64,000 nucleotides of DNA from Deinococcus detaillensis (GTDB taxonomy: Bacteria > Deinococcota > Deinococci > Deinococcales > Deinococcaceae). Position 1 is the stretch's first letter. Each line of letters starts with the position of its first letter. A program made the position numbers and the translations under genes. Under the pieces are notes generated by a model. The model was given only the letters and a program-made list of their open reading frames with translations. It did no database searches and was not told the DNA's origin. This document shows, piece after piece, positions 35,420 to 47,843 of the stretch. The stretch spans positions 12,444 to 76,443 of the forward strand of contig NZ_VKDB01000017.1 in NCBI RefSeq assembly GCF_007280555.1, read 5' to 3'.

Positions 35420-36289
35420 CTAAATGTCCCCGCTGATACCCTGATCAAGGCCGCCGAGTGCGGCCAGCAGCGGGAAAAGTGTATTTGAGAGTACAAGCGT
35501 GTCTTGGTTTTCAGGATGCTCGCGCCGGTCTGATCCGCCTTCACTGAGCAGCGCCACACACAGCGGCCTCGGCAGCATCAAGAGGCCCACATCGTGATGC
35601 ACGCCCAGCAGTTCGCCGCTCTTGGTGTAGGTCTGGTAGCGGGGAGAGTCGTCAGCGTGTCGAAGCAGCGAGCGGCCCAAAATGTCGCGGTATTGCTGGC
35701 GTCCCAGGATAGAAAGGGCCAATTGGCGCACAGGCGGCTCAAGGCGCTGGCCCTGCCACAGCCCGAGCAGCAGCCCGGCTTGTTCAGCCGCCGAAGTGCG
35801 GTTGCGCTCACCGAGGCGCTGGGCGGCGTTCTGCTGATCTGGGGGCAGTTGCAGCTTGCCCACCAAGCGGGTTTGCCGGCAGCCGCGCTCAAAGAGCCAA
35901 GCGTTGACCGCGTCCACGCCGAGCAAGTCGATGACCATATTGGTGGCGGTGTTGTCACTGACGATGATCATCAGGGTGAGCAAGTCTCCTAGGCTCAGTT
36001 CAAGGCCCGCGCCGAGTTCGTGAAGTATCCCTGCGCCGCCTACTCGGTCTGCGGGTTTCAGGGTGTGGCGCTCGGTGAGGCGGAGTTGTCCAGCCTGCAC
36101 CCGCTCCAAAGCCAGCAAGAGCAGCGGCACTTTGATGGTGCTGGCAGAGAGGAAAACCCGCTCGGCGTTCAAGCTGACCAGTTCCTCCCCTTCCAGCGTG
36201 CTGATGACCAAGCCGACTTCGCCGCCGTAGCCTTGGGCACGGAGCCGCTCCATAAAAACTTGCTCTGGGGGCATAGACTCTGGGGTCAC
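35420..36289 (-). CDS. Class A beta-lactamase-fold serine hydrolase
   Basis: 289 residues. The active-site motifs are SASTIK (Ser-x-x-Lys), SDNTATN (Ser-Asp-Asn) and TKSGEL (Lys-Ser-Gly, normally Lys-Thr-Gly). No signal peptide is visible, which is unusual for a periplasmic beta-lactamase, and the Glu166 region is not obvious, so another amide or ester hydrolase is possible. The GTG start at 36289 overlaps the stop of the small upstream frame (GTGA); an ATG 15 bases further in is an alternative. Confidence 0.78.
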   Translation of the reverse strand: MTPESMPPEQVFMERLRAQGYGGEVGLVISTLEGEELVSLNAERVFLSASTIKVPLLLLALERVQAGQLRLTERHTLKPADRVGGAGILHELGAGLELSLGDLLTLMIIVSDNTATNMVIDLLGVDAVNAWLFERGCRQTRLVGKLQLPPDQQNAAQRLGERNRTSAAEQAGLLLGLWQGQRLEPPVRQLALSILGRQQYRDILGRSLLRHADDSPRYQTYTKSGELLGVHHDVGLLMLPRPLCVALLSEGGSDRREHPENQDTLVLSNTLFPLLAALGGLDQGISGDI

Positions 36290-36432
36290 AGCAGCAATCT
36301 GAACTTCGCCAGCGCCGCGAAAGGGTGCAGGGCACTCTCCAGTCTGAGGGTACAAAAGTCGGGGCCACCGTCGGGCGTGACGTGGTGCGGGCAGGCCGGG
36401 CATTCGGGAAACTCCAGAGCGGTGTAAGCCAA
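36286..36432 (-). CDS. Possible small Cys-rich protein coupled to the hydrolase
   Basis: A 48-codon frame from a TTG at 36432. It contains ECPACPHH and DFC, a possible zinc-binding knuckle, and its codons have the strong third-position G/C bias of real genes here. Its stop overlaps the hydrolase GTG, suggesting coupling. No ATG or GTG lies in frame after the regulator stop, and no ribosome site is clear, so the start is a guess. Confidence 0.35.
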   Translation of the reverse strand: MAYTALEFPECPACPHHVTPDGGPDFCTLRLESALHPFAALAKFRLLL

Positions 36433-36523
36433 GTCCGGCTCAGCTGAAGCGATGGACCAAGTGCGGGTGCATCCGGCGACATACGTTTGCGGCGTAGCCG
36501 TAATTTTCGGTGCGGCTGAGCGC

Positions 36524-37168
36524 TTACTCAAGGTTGGCGATGCCCTCCCGAATGGCGTAGAGCGCGGCCTGGGTGCGGTTGTTGAGCTGCAACTTGGTAA
36601 AGATTTCCGACAAACGGTTGCGAACGGTTTTTTCGGAGATGTCGAGCCGGAGAGCAATTTCTTGGTTAGAAAAGCCCTGCGCCAGCAGCTTGAGAATCAT
36701 GGTCTCGCGCTCGTTGAGGTCAGCGTGTTTGCCGCTGGGTAGCACCTCACGCTTGTCACGGAAGTCGTCCAAGACATTTTGGGCCATGTCGGGGTCGAGC
36801 AGCGCTTCGCCCCCCGCGACCCGCTCGATGGCGTCGATCAAGGTGGCCGCGTCGGCGTCTTTGAGAATGTAGCCGCGTGCGCCCGCTTTGACCGCCTCGA
36901 AGACGTAGCGGTCTTGGCGGTACATGGTGATGATGATGACGCGGGCATTGGCGTCAATTTCCAGAATGTTCTGGGTGGCCTTCACACCATCGAGTTCCGG
37001 CATCTGAATGTCCATCAAAATGACGTCGGGATGGGTTTCAGCGGCGAAGCGAATGGCCTCACGTCCGTTGGCCGCCTCGCCAATCACACGCATTCCTTCG
37101 CTTTCTAAGAGGCTGCGGAGTCCTTGGCGAAAGAGGGCATGGTCATCGGCAATCAAGACGCGAATCAT
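36524..37168 (-). CDS. NarL/FixJ-family response regulator
   Basis: 214 residues. The receiver has Asp8 and Asp9, phospho-acceptor Asp53 (LMDIQMPE) and Lys103. The C-terminal LuxR-type helix-turn-helix reads [22 protein letters not shown] and [11 protein letters not shown]. The linker (about 120-150) is charged. Leaderless start: TAGACT, six bases, ATG. No histidine kinase nearby. The hydrolase gene lies downstream on the same strand and could be a co-transcribed partner. Confidence 0.93.
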   Translation of the reverse strand: MIRVLIADDHALFRQGLRSLLESEGMRVIGEAANGREAIRFAAETHPDVILMDIQMPELDGVKATQNILEIDANARVIIITMYRQDRYVFEAVKAGARGYILKDADAATLIDAIERVAGGEALLDPDMAQNVLDDFRDKREVLPSGKHADLNERETMILKLLAQGFSNQEIALRLDISEKTVRNRLSEIFTKLQLNNRTQAALYAIREGIANLE

Positions 37169-37289
37169 GGACGCAGTCTACGGCGGCGGCAGCTCTGGCA
37201 GTGCGGGCAACCTCACTGAGCCAGCGTAAGCCTGAGCACCGAGCGGGCCTGTGACCCTGTTGCAAGAAAAGATACCCTAAACTTGGGCC

Positions 37290-37745
37290 GTGATTACTTG
37301 GTTTGACGCCCTGCTCGTAACCCTGCTGGCCCTTGCGGCAGCGCTGGGAGCCAGACGCGGCTTGGCGGGCTTGGCCTGGGGCTTAGGCGTCGTGGCGGTT
37401 TGCTTTGTCAGCAACTTTTTCCTTCATGGCTGGCCAGCTTTGGTGCTGGCGCTGGTTTTGGGCTTCGGGGTGGCCTGGTTCTCGCAGCGCTTGATCGGCC
37501 CCACGCTCGAAACATGGCATATCGCGGTGGGCGCACTCGGCGGCCTGATCGCCGGCTTGGTGTTGGTCGGCAGCTTGGCGCTCGATTTCCCGATTGGAAC
37601 CGACAACCAGTACCCGACCAGCAAACTGCCGCCCAGCGTGCATGACGCGGTGGTCAACTCGTATGTTCAAAAAATACTTTTCCCTGTTTTCAATGGCAAC
37701 GACGCGCTGAAGACCTTATTGATTCCCGATTTCAGCCAGCGTTAG
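37290..37745 (+). CDS. Small membrane protein, possibly CvpA-like
   Basis: 151 residues with three to four hydrophobic helices in the first 100 residues and a polar C-terminal tail. The opening WFDALLVTLLALAAALGARRGLAG has the look of CvpA-family proteins (a membrane helix followed by G-x-x-RG), but the match is loose. GTG start supported by TAAACT plus six bases. Confidence 0.6.
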   Translation: MITWFDALLVTLLALAAALGARRGLAGLAWGLGVVAVCFVSNFFLHGWPALVLALVLGFGVAWFSQRLIGPTLETWHIAVGALGGLIAGLVLVGSLALDFPIGTDNQYPTSKLPPSVHDAVVNSYVQKILFPVFNGNDALKTLLIPDFSQR

Positions 37746-37762
37746 AGCGGCGGCAAGAAAAA

Positions 37763-37815
37763 GGGGGAGGGTGGGGAGCGTTGACAGTGTGACTGACACC
37801 TCCCACCCTCCCCCT
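37763..37815. terminator. Strong convergent terminator
   Basis: GGGGGAGGGTGGGGAG (37763-37778) pairs with CTCCCACCCTCCCCC (ending 37815) across a loop of about 20 bases. On the minus strand the stem is followed by TTTTTCTTG, so it is a good intrinsic terminator for hisC; on the plus strand it lies 18 bases after the membrane protein. Confidence 0.8.
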
Positions 37816-37842
37816 GCTAGAGGATCAGCTTTTCCCTGTAAT

Positions 37843-38931
37843 TTACCCTGTAACCTCTGCCAAAGCCGCCAGCAGAGCGCTGTTTTGCTCGGGCGTACCG
37901 ATACCGATTCGCAAGCAGCCTTCCAGCATCGGCATTCCGTCCTGGCGGCGCACCAAGATGCCGCGTGAGAGCAGATGCTGATACGCGGCGGCGGCGTCAG
38001 GTGTTTTGAGCAAAAAGAAATTGCCCTGCGAGGGAAGCCCTGTGTACACCGGATGACCTCGAAGCGCGGCCAAGATTCGCTGGCGTTCCTGAACGGTCTG
38101 GGCCACCCACTGGCGCATGTACTCGGGATGCTCTAAGGCGGTCATCGCCACCGTTTGCGTCAGGATATTGATATTGAAGGCGCTGACCAACTTTTGCAGG
38201 TTCTGAGCAAGTTCGGGCGAAGTCAACGCGTAGCCGAGGCGCAAACCCGCCAGCCCCCAAGCTTTGCTGAAGGTACGCAGCGAAATGCGGTTGCTCCTCT
38301 CTGCGACCAGTGCGCGGCCATTCGAGCCAGCAAACTGGTAATAAGCTTCGTCGAGCACCGCGACCCAGTCGTCTCCGGCAGCGTCCAAAACGGCCTTCAC
38401 GTCGCTCTCGGCGTCGAGGTGCCCGGTGGGGGCGTGCGGCTGGGTGACGAACAAAAGGCCCGGCCCGCCTTTTTGCAGCTCCGTTACCAAGCCTTCTACC
38501 GGCAGCGAAAAATCCGGCTTCAGCGGCACTTGTAGTAGGGTCGCGCCGAGCATGCTGGCTTCCAGACCGTAGACCGAGAAGTTGGGCTGCACGCTCAGCA
38601 CCCGCTGGTTTACGCCTGCCATTTCAGTCAGCAGCTTGATCAGCACGTTGCTGCCGGGCGTGACCACCACGCCGTCAGGGTTCCAGTCCTCAAACTCGGC
38701 GATTTTGTCCCGCAGGGTGTCGGCGTGCAAATCGGGATAGCGGTTCCATTCTGTGTGGGCAAGGCGCTGCAAAGCCAACTCGCGCAGCTCGGGGGGCAAG
38801 TCCAGGGCGCTTTCGTTTTGATCGAGCTTGATCGCCGCGCTGACCGGCGTAAACGGGTAAGCCGGAGTGCGGCGCACCACTTGGCGCACGCCAGAGAGGG
38901 CGGAGGCGGGCAGCGTTGGGGAAGAAGTCAT
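37843..38931 (-). CDS. hisC: Histidinol-phosphate aminotransferase
   Basis: 362 residues of the class II/HisC aminotransferase fold. The pyridoxal phosphate Lys223 is in TFSKAWGLAGLRLGY; LDEAYYQF holds the Asp/Tyr pair that binds the cofactor. It converts imidazole-acetol phosphate and glutamate to histidinol phosphate. The start at 38931 is preceded by TATAAC and six bases, inside the palindrome GGTTATAACC; a longer start lacks support. No other his gene is nearby. Confidence 0.88.
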   Translation of the reverse strand: MTSSPTLPASALSGVRQVVRRTPAYPFTPVSAAIKLDQNESALDLPPELRELALQRLAHTEWNRYPDLHADTLRDKIAEFEDWNPDGVVVTPGSNVLIKLLTEMAGVNQRVLSVQPNFSVYGLEASMLGATLLQVPLKPDFSLPVEGLVTELQKGGPGLLFVTQPHAPTGHLDAESDVKAVLDAAGDDWVAVLDEAYYQFAGSNGRALVAERSNRISLRTFSKAWGLAGLRLGYALTSPELAQNLQKLVSAFNINILTQTVAMTALEHPEYMRQWVAQTVQERQRILAALRGHPVYTGLPSQGNFFLLKTPDAAAAYQHLLSRGILVRRQDGMPMLEGCLRIGIGTPEQNSALLAALAEVTG

Positions 38932-39061
38932 GACACGGTTATAACCCTTTGCGCCAGTAACTTCAGCCGGTAAGCGCAAGGTCAATCCAGGATGCCCGTA
39001 CTCTCGCCCACACTCATGCCCGCAATCATGAACAGCCGCGCCGCCGCGCTACCCTAAGCAC

Positions 39062-39403
39062 ATGGCCCTGCCTCCCACCGATACCGTCAAAATCCGTGAC
39101 GTTTTGCGCCGCGCCCAGCAGCGTTCGCGTGAACTCAGCCGCACCCAACAAATCCAGATCGGTGAAGATCTGTACTGCCGGATCGCCCCCGGCGGCTCTA
39201 AATTCTTGTTGTTCAGCTTGGACAGCGAACCCGACCACGCCACTGCCGAGGCCATCGCTCAGGGTCTGGGCTTCGAATCGCCCGAATACGGCTGGCATCA
39301 GGGCGAAACCTTGCGCTCGCTGACGGTGGTGGACTTGGCCGCAAAGCCTGAGGCATTGCCCGATGCTTTAGAAACGGAGCCGCAGGAGCCGCCACCTTCT
39401 TAA
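39062..39403 (+). CDS. Small conserved-looking hypothetical protein
   Basis: 113 residues, soluble. N-terminal helix rich in Arg and Gln, a beta core (CRIAPGGSKFLLFSLDSEPD), and a Pro/Glu tail. No family recognised. Leaderless start: TACCCT, six bases, ATG. It ends ten bases before the next gene, so the three genes to 40839 may share transcription even though the next also has a -10 of its own. Confidence 0.65.
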   Translation: MALPPTDTVKIRDVLRRAQQRSRELSRTQQIQIGEDLYCRIAPGGSKFLLFSLDSEPDHATAEAIAQGLGFESPEYGWHQGETLRSLTVVDLAAKPEALPDALETEPQEPPPS

Positions 39404-39412
39404 ACTGAAGCC

Positions 39413-39952
39413 ATGACTTTTCACCAACAGCCGCACCGCCGTTATTTGCAAGAAGCCCTGAATTTGGCCCGCCAAGCATCGGAAGCTGGAAGTTCGCCGG
39501 TCGGCGCAGTCTTGGTCGGCGCAGACGGCGAGATCCTTTACCGTGGCCGCAACCGCGTCGGCGAAGCGCAGAGTGCCGAGCACGTCGGAGACGCCAGCGT
39601 GTCACACGCCGAAATGGACATTTTCTTTCAAGCGGGCAAGCTCGAAGACCCCAAGACATTGACCCTCTACACCAGCTTAGAGCCGTGCCTGATGTGCGGC
39701 GGGGCGGCGGCGCTGCTTCAGGTGGGACGCGTGGTGTGGGCAACCGACGACGCTTGGGGCGGGTCGGGACGACTGATTGCCTGGGCCGATCATCCGGCCA
39801 TGAAAGAAACTGAAGTGATCGCTTGCCCCGACACCGACCTTGAGCGTGAAGGCGCAGTTCTCTTTGCTCCAGAAGCCAAACGCGCTTTTCCCGAAGAGGG
39901 ATGGGCGCTGTGGCGAGGGCGCTACCCAGAGGAAACGGCAGGCGTGAAATGA
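39413..39952 (+). CDS. Zinc-dependent nucleoside/base deaminase
   Basis: 179 residues. The cytidine-deaminase-like zinc site is HAEMD (His65, Glu67) and PCLMCGG (Cys92, Cys95). The WGGSGRLIAW segment and the short length suggest a guanine- or nucleoside-deaminase-like member rather than tRNA-specific TadA; the substrate is undecided. Leaderless start TAAACT, six bases, ATG. Its stop overlaps the ribokinase start. Confidence 0.85.
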   Translation: MTFHQQPHRRYLQEALNLARQASEAGSSPVGAVLVGADGEILYRGRNRVGEAQSAEHVGDASVSHAEMDIFFQAGKLEDPKTLTLYTSLEPCLMCGGAAALLQVGRVVWATDDAWGGSGRLIAWADHPAMKETEVIACPDTDLEREGAVLFAPEAKRAFPEEGWALWRGRYPEETAGVK

Positions 39953-40839
39953 GCGTTCTGGTGGTCGGCAGCGCCAACACTGACATTTTGGTGCGGGTGC
40001 GCCGCGCTCCGCTGCCCGGCGAAACGGTGCTGGGAGGGGACGCCGAGGTGCAAGCGGGCGGCAAGGGAGCCAACCAAGCCGTAGCAGCGGCGCGGGCAGG
40101 CGCGGCGACGGCGTTTTGCGGCGCGGTGGGGGATGACACGTTCGCCTCGGTGCCGCGTGAGGCGCTGGGCTCGGCGGGCGTTGACCTCCAGCATTTACGC
40201 GAACTGAAGGTGCCCAGCGGCATTGCCCTGATTACCATTTCAGATGACGGTGAAAACAGCATCACGGTGGCGAGCGGCGCAAACGCCCGTTTGAGTCCCG
40301 GAGACTTGCCCGCCGACTTTTCCAGCTTCACGCACCTGCTGATGCAGCAAGAAATCCCGCCCCAAACGGTGCTGGCCGCCGCTCAGAAAGCCAAACAAAG
40401 CGGCGTGCAGGTGCTGCTCAACGCCGCGCCCAGCCGTGAACTCAGCGCTGATTTGTGGCCGCTGCTGGACTATTTAATCGTCAACGAACATGAGCTGGCC
40501 CAACTGGCGGGTAAAGCAGAAGGCCAGGAAGAATCGGCAGCCCGCTCTCTGCTGGAGCACGGTGTGGGCGCGGTGATCGTCACGCTAGGCGGACGCGGGT
40601 CACTGGCAATCATGCCAACGAGCGTACTCAAGCAGGCCGCTCACAAAGTCGAAGTGGTGGACACCACCGGAGCGGGCGACACGTTTTGCGGCGTGCTGAC
40701 AGCTTGGCTCTCTGGCGGCTCCGCTTTGCCCGAGGCGATGAAGGCGGCGGGCGTGGCCGGAGCGCTGGCCTGCACCAAACTGGGAGCGCAGGCGGCCATG
40801 CCTACACGCTCGAAGATCAAGGCAGCTTTGGCAGGCTGA
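39949..40839 (+). CDS. rbsK: Ribokinase-like PfkB sugar kinase
   Basis: 296 residues. PfkB signatures: AGGKGANQAVAAARAG (36-51) and the C-terminal DTTGAGDTFCGV with catalytic Asp244. NAAPSRELS and VNEHELAQL follow the ribokinase pattern. It phosphorylates ribose, feeding ribose released from nucleosides into metabolism. Coupled by ATGA to the deaminase, which fits nucleoside salvage. Confidence 0.9.
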   Translation: MSVLVVGSANTDILVRVRRAPLPGETVLGGDAEVQAGGKGANQAVAAARAGAATAFCGAVGDDTFASVPREALGSAGVDLQHLRELKVPSGIALITISDDGENSITVASGANARLSPGDLPADFSSFTHLLMQQEIPPQTVLAAAQKAKQSGVQVLLNAAPSRELSADLWPLLDYLIVNEHELAQLAGKAEGQEESAARSLLEHGVGAVIVTLGGRGSLAIMPTSVLKQAAHKVEVVDTTGAGDTFCGVLTAWLSGGSALPEAMKAAGVAGALACTKLGAQAAMPTRSKIKAALAG

Positions 40840-40911
40840 GCTGGGTGAGGCTTTGCCTTGCTTTATAGGCTCGGCCTTCTTACATCACCAAATTCCGCGA
40901 TGCTGCGCCAT

Positions 40912-40944
40912 AAAAAAGCTCCCATGCCACGAAGACAGGGGAGC
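40912..40944 (-). terminator. Intrinsic terminator of lon
   Basis: On the minus strand GCTCCCC...GGGAGC (40944 to 40918) is followed by TTTTTT. Stem of six to seven pairs, 23 bases after the lon stop. Confidence 0.8.
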
Positions 40945-40966
40945 AAATTTAGTTTGGATCAGCGCT

Positions 40967-43411
<2,445 letters not shown>

Positions 43412-43608
43412 GTTTGCTCCTTAAGCGCCGTACTCGGCCCCTGAACTCCGCTGACGCGAAATTCGGCTGGCAAAAACGGAGGAAAGTTTCTCTTTATTAG
43501 GCGCATCCTCAGTGCAAGCTCGGCCCTGAGAAAAAAGAATACGCCCCCCAACATGCCGAAAGTCTAACGGGCAAGTTGGAAGGACGCTGTAACCTAAACT
43601 GCTTTGTT

Positions 43609-44811
43609 TTATGCAGACTTCTTGAGTCCCTTAGACTCAAGTACCTTGAGCGGCTCATCTATATTTTCAGCGTCAAAGGTTACTTTTTTCAACGATTCGA
43701 GCGGCAACTCGAACAACAAGTCGGTCATGGATTTTTCCAATACGGCCCGCAGTCCACGCGCTCCGGTCTTGCGCTCGGCGGCGCGGTGGGCGACTTCTTT
43801 GAGCGCCGACTCGGTGAAGCTCAAGTCCACGTTCTGAAAACCGAAGAGGGCCTGATACTGCTTGATGATCGCGCCCTGCGGCTCAGTCAAAATGCGGATC
43901 AGCGCGTCCTCGTCGAGGTCTTGAAGCTGCACCACCAGCGGCAGGCGGCCCACGAACTCAGGAATCAAACCGAACTTGACCAAGTCTTCGGGCATGAATC
44001 GGAGTTCAGCTTTTTCGTCGCCTTTGTGCTCGGCCCCAAAACCCAGACCGCGCACGTTGGTGCGGCTGCGGCCAATATCGGCAATGCCGTCGAACGCGCC
44101 GCCCACGATGAACAAGATGTTCTTGGTGTTGACCTGCACCAGTTCCTGCTGAGGATGCTTGCGTCCGCCTTGCGGCGGCACCTGAGCAATAGTGCCCTCG
44201 ATAATCTTGAGCAGGGCCTGCTGCACGCCCTCACCCGACACGTCGCGGGTAATCGAGGTGCCTTCAGACTTGCGTGCGATCTTGTCGATTTCGTCAATGT
44301 AGATGATGCCGCGCTCGGCTGCCGCCGGGTCGTACTCTGCGGCTTGCAGCAAGCGCACGATCACGTTTTCCACATCGTCACCGACGTAACCGGCTTCGGT
44401 GAGGGTGGTGGCGTCGGCAATCGCAAACGGCACTTCTAGCATCTCAGCCAAGCTCTGGGCCAGCAGCGTTTTGCCGGTTCCAGTGGGGCCGATCAGCAAA
44501 ATGTTGCTTTTTTGCAGGCCCACGTCCGGGTGTGCCAGGCGCTGATAGTGGCTGACCACCGCGACGGCCAGCGCTTTTTTGGCTTCGTCTTGGCCGATCA
44601 CGTACTCGTCGAGGTAGGCCTTGATTTCCTTGGGGCTGGGCAATTCGTCGAGGTTGAACTCGCCGCCCGCCTTGCGCTGCTGCTTGACCAGATCAAAAGC
44701 CCGCTCCGAGCACTCATTGCAGATAAAAGCGGTGCGCCCCGGCGCTTCGATGAGCTGGGCAATTTGCGGATGGCTCCGCCCACAAAACGAACAACGATCA
44801 GACACGGTCAT
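43609..44811 (-). CDS. clpX: ClpX, unfoldase subunit of the ClpXP protease
   Basis: 400 residues. The N-terminal zinc domain has Cys7, Cys10, Cys31 and Cys34; the AAA+ domain has Walker [14 protein letters not shown] and Walker [30 protein letters not shown] covers the pore and sensor region. It unfolds tagged proteins and feeds them to ClpP. AAGGAG lies one base from the annotated ATG but eight bases from the GTG at 44805, so the true start may be that GTG (second start, V-S-D-R). Downstream of clpP with 70 bases between. Confidence 0.97.
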   Translation of the reverse strand: MTVSDRCSFCGRSHPQIAQLIEAPGRTAFICNECSERAFDLVKQQRKAGGEFNLDELPSPKEIKAYLDEYVIGQDEAKKALAVAVVSHYQRLAHPDVGLQKSNILLIGPTGTGKTLLAQSLAEMLEVPFAIADATTLTEAGYVGDDVENVIVRLLQAAEYDPAAAERGIIYIDEIDKIARKSEGTSITRDVSGEGVQQALLKIIEGTIAQVPPQGGRKHPQQELVQVNTKNILFIVGGAFDGIADIGRSRTNVRGLGFGAEHKGDEKAELRFMPEDLVKFGLIPEFVGRLPLVVQLQDLDEDALIRILTEPQGAIIKQYQALFGFQNVDLSFTESALKEVAHRAAERKTGARGLRAVLEKSMTDLLFELPLESLKKVTFDAENIDEPLKVLESKGLKKSA

Positions 44812-44881
44812 TCTCCTTCACCTGTTGTTTGTCCAGCATACGGTGTCCTTTCTTGTAGCACAGCCCCCGTCAAAGTCGTGC

Positions 44882-45481
<600 letters not shown>

Positions 45482-45559
45482 GCGGGGCATTCTAGCGCGG
45501 CTCAGGCTTTTGAAAGTGCGCTGATAGGGGGTGCTTTGCTTGGGTCTAGATTTGGCAAC

Positions 45560-45668
<109 letters not shown>

Positions 45669-45963
45669 GAGGGCAGTGTAGCACTTCATAGGCTTTAAGG
45701 GGAAGGGTACGGGGCGTTTGTCAGATTTTTTTACATGAACGCTCTAAACATCGAAGCAAATTCAGAGCAAATTCCCTCTGGCACAACATTCAGCTCATGT
45801 TTTTGCCAACGCATACTGCCGAGCCAAACCGTAAGAGCTGTGTAAGAACTCACGGCTTACCATTCATTCAGCAGCGAAGGAGACACCGACGCCGCCGCAA
45901 TAGCAACAGGCGAGCGCAGCCATTTAATTCTCTTTCTGCGAGCGCCAACACAGGAGAAACACC
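45669..45963. other. Intergenic region between the SRP RNA and pilin genes
   Basis: About 280 bases with the SRP RNA promoter at its left end and the pilin leader at its right. It is AT-richer than its surroundings and has a long untranslated leader candidate ending in ACAGGAG before the pilin ATG. I see no gene; TACCAT near 45860 is a possible pilin -10. Confidence 0.5.
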
Positions 45964-46344
45964 ATGAACAACAAGAACCGTACCCAGGGCTTCACCCTCA
46001 TCGAACTGCTCATCGTCATCGCCATCATCGGTATCCTGGCCGCCGTTTTGATCCCCAACTTGCTGGGCGCTCAGAAGCGTGCCTATGACACCGGTGCCGC
46101 CTCCTGCGCCAAGAGCCTCCAGACTGTTCAAGCTATTAACCAGGTTGACAACCAGCAGTACCTCGCCACTATTGCCAAAACTGTCTCTGGCGTCAATGCA
46201 GCTTGCCAGCCTACCCAGGTCACGATTGCTGGTGGTGCCAGCGGCACTGGCAACCTCGACTACAGCATGACCGTCACCGATAGCCGTGGCAGCAAGACCT
46301 ACACCATTACTCCTAGCAGCTTGAGCGGTGTCAACAACCCGTAA
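45964..46344 (+). CDS. Type IV pilin, major-pilin-like
   Basis: 126 residues. The prepilin site is TQG|FTLIELLIVIAIIGIL with Glu at +5, followed by the pilin helix and a small C-terminal domain with two Cys residues (AASCAKS and NAACQPT) that probably form a disulphide, and a Ser/Thr-rich end. A ribosome site (AGGAG) lies before the ATG. It is exported, cleaved by prepilin peptidase and assembled into pili used for adhesion, motility or DNA uptake. A terminator follows at once, so it is expressed at a different level from the next gene. Confidence 0.93.
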   Translation: MNNKNRTQGFTLIELLIVIAIIGILAAVLIPNLLGAQKRAYDTGAASCAKSLQTVQAINQVDNQQYLATIAKTVSGVNAACQPTQVTIAGGASGTGNLDYSMTVTDSRGSKTYTITPSSLSGVNNP

Positions 46345-46368
46345 ACCAGACCTAAAATCACGAAGAGA

Positions 46369-46394
46369 AGGCGGCCATCAGGTCGCCTTTTTTG
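46369..46394 (+). terminator. Intrinsic terminator after the first pilin
   Basis: AGGCGGCC-ATCA-GGTCGCCT followed by TTTTTT. Only 30 bases separate it from the next start, so the membrane protein behind it depends on read-through or a promoter within the stem region. Confidence 0.85.
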
Positions 46395-46424
46395 TTCTCC
46401 ATTTCGAGATACTTGAAGAGGATT

Positions 46425-47819
46425 ATGAAGAATAGTGCTACTTTAGAACAGAATCTGCTATCAATCTTCGTATTTTTGTACGGGATTTTGCTATGGCCCT
46501 TCGAGAACGCTACGGCCATATTTGTAGTTCCGAGACTTATTATTCTCGGGGCACTCGTAGTCATCTTACCAGTAGTGAGAATGGCAAGCCGAGAAGACGC
46601 CAATCTGTCCGACTTACCCACAGCTTTGGTAAGACAGCCCAGATACGTATTTTTCCTATTGGCCTTCATCGCCTCAGTCGTCCTGTCAGTCTTGCTCTCT
46701 CCAGATCCAGGCCACGCTTGGTTTGGTAGCCAGGATTTTCAGACGGGAGGCATGTTTATCATCCTAGCAAGCTTGGCCTTCTGGATTTACAGCACTGGGC
46801 CTAGAGTTCCACGATTTGGACTGCTCAGCCTCATCATTGTTCTTAATATTATAACCATAGTCGAATACCTCGGCTTCAGACCTTTGAGCTTTGTGACCAG
46901 TGTTTTCCATCCCCTTTCGACTTCTTTCCCTGCAATTACGGTTGGCTATCGTGGTCAACTCGCAGGACTACTTTTACTGTTGGCCGCACTTCCTCTCTAC
47001 TGGTTTAAAGGCGATTACACAAATTGGAAGTTCTGCTTCTTATTTGCCTTATCAGTTGCGGGATTGGGATGCACTACCAATTCGACTGCTCTAGTCGCAC
47101 TAGTTGTGACAATTTGTTTCATCATTGTCGCACAATTTAGATCACTCAGGTGGAAAAGCCTTATCGTCGTGACCATAGCCATTTTTTCTTATAACTCTTA
47201 TCAATATCTAAAACCTGTCAACGGCTATTTCTACAGTCTGGGATGGGTTAAGGTAAAGTCCGAAAGCAAAGATGCTGAAAATACTCTGACCTTCTCCACC
47301 AGGCTGCTTTTATGGGAAGCGGCGACCAGAATGACACTGGCACGTCCAGTCTTTGGCTGGGGGCCGCAAACCTATAATCAGTATTGGTTCATGTATCTTC
47401 CAAAAGCTAAAGCAGATCGGCTGTTTCGCCTGGAATTGGGATTAAAGCCCGGACAAAAAATGGCCAGACTCAATGATTCCGCTGCTTACAAGCTTCCCAA
47501 TGGTGAAGTACAACCAGTTATCCTAAATTACCTTTCCTCACACAGTGGTTATCTCGATCTTGCATACGGTCACGGCATAATCGGAACCATTCTCTTTCTA
47601 GCACTTATTATCTCTGCACTTATCCATCTCTATAAGCTTTCGGGAAAGTTTTTTATCTACGCTCTGCTACCCATTTTGACTTACGGGATCTACCTCACAG
47701 CATGGTTCGTCACTGTTCCTGTAACGGGAATTGCAGCCGTTATTTTTGGAATGATTGTAAGTGATGCGATTGCAAAGTTGAGAACTCCAAAGCGTGCAAC
47801 CTCAGCACCTCTAACGTAG
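46425..47819 (+). CDS. O-antigen-ligase-like (Wzy_C) membrane glycosyltransferase
   Basis: 464 residues and about eleven hydrophobic helices. The large loop with WEAATRMTLARPVFGWGPQT and the later HSGYLDLAYGHGIIGT are hallmarks of the O-antigen ligase/polymerase superfamily, which includes the pilin oligosaccharyltransferases PilO, PglL and TfpW. Placed between two pilin genes it probably glycosylates one or both. Base composition is visibly AT-richer than its neighbours, with many ATA, TTA and AGA codons, suggesting transfer. The start at 46425 is preceded by GAAGAGG. Confidence 0.8.
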   Translation: MKNSATLEQNLLSIFVFLYGILLWPFENATAIFVVPRLIILGALVVILPVVRMASREDANLSDLPTALVRQPRYVFFLLAFIASVVLSVLLSPDPGHAWFGSQDFQTGGMFIILASLAFWIYSTGPRVPRFGLLSLIIVLNIITIVEYLGFRPLSFVTSVFHPLSTSFPAITVGYRGQLAGLLLLLAALPLYWFKGDYTNWKFCFLFALSVAGLGCTTNSTALVALVVTICFIIVAQFRSLRWKSLIVVTIAIFSYNSYQYLKPVNGYFYSLGWVKVKSESKDAENTLTFSTRLLLWEAATRMTLARPVFGWGPQTYNQYWFMYLPKAKADRLFRLELGLKPGQKMARLNDSAAYKLPNGEVQPVILNYLSSHSGYLDLAYGHGIIGTILFLALIISALIHLYKLSGKFFIYALLPILTYGIYLTAWFVTVPVTGIAAVIFGMIVSDAIAKLRTPKRATSAPLT

Positions 47820-47843
47820 AGATGTCAACACAAAAGGAGTTTT

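Noticed and set aside
38937..38946. GGTTATAACC palindrome as a bidirectional promoter
   Set aside because: It fits a hisC -10 element, but no gene start lies at the right distance on the plus strand.
43412..43608. Heat-shock operator (CIRCE or HAIR type) before lon
   Set aside because: No matching inverted repeat was seen.
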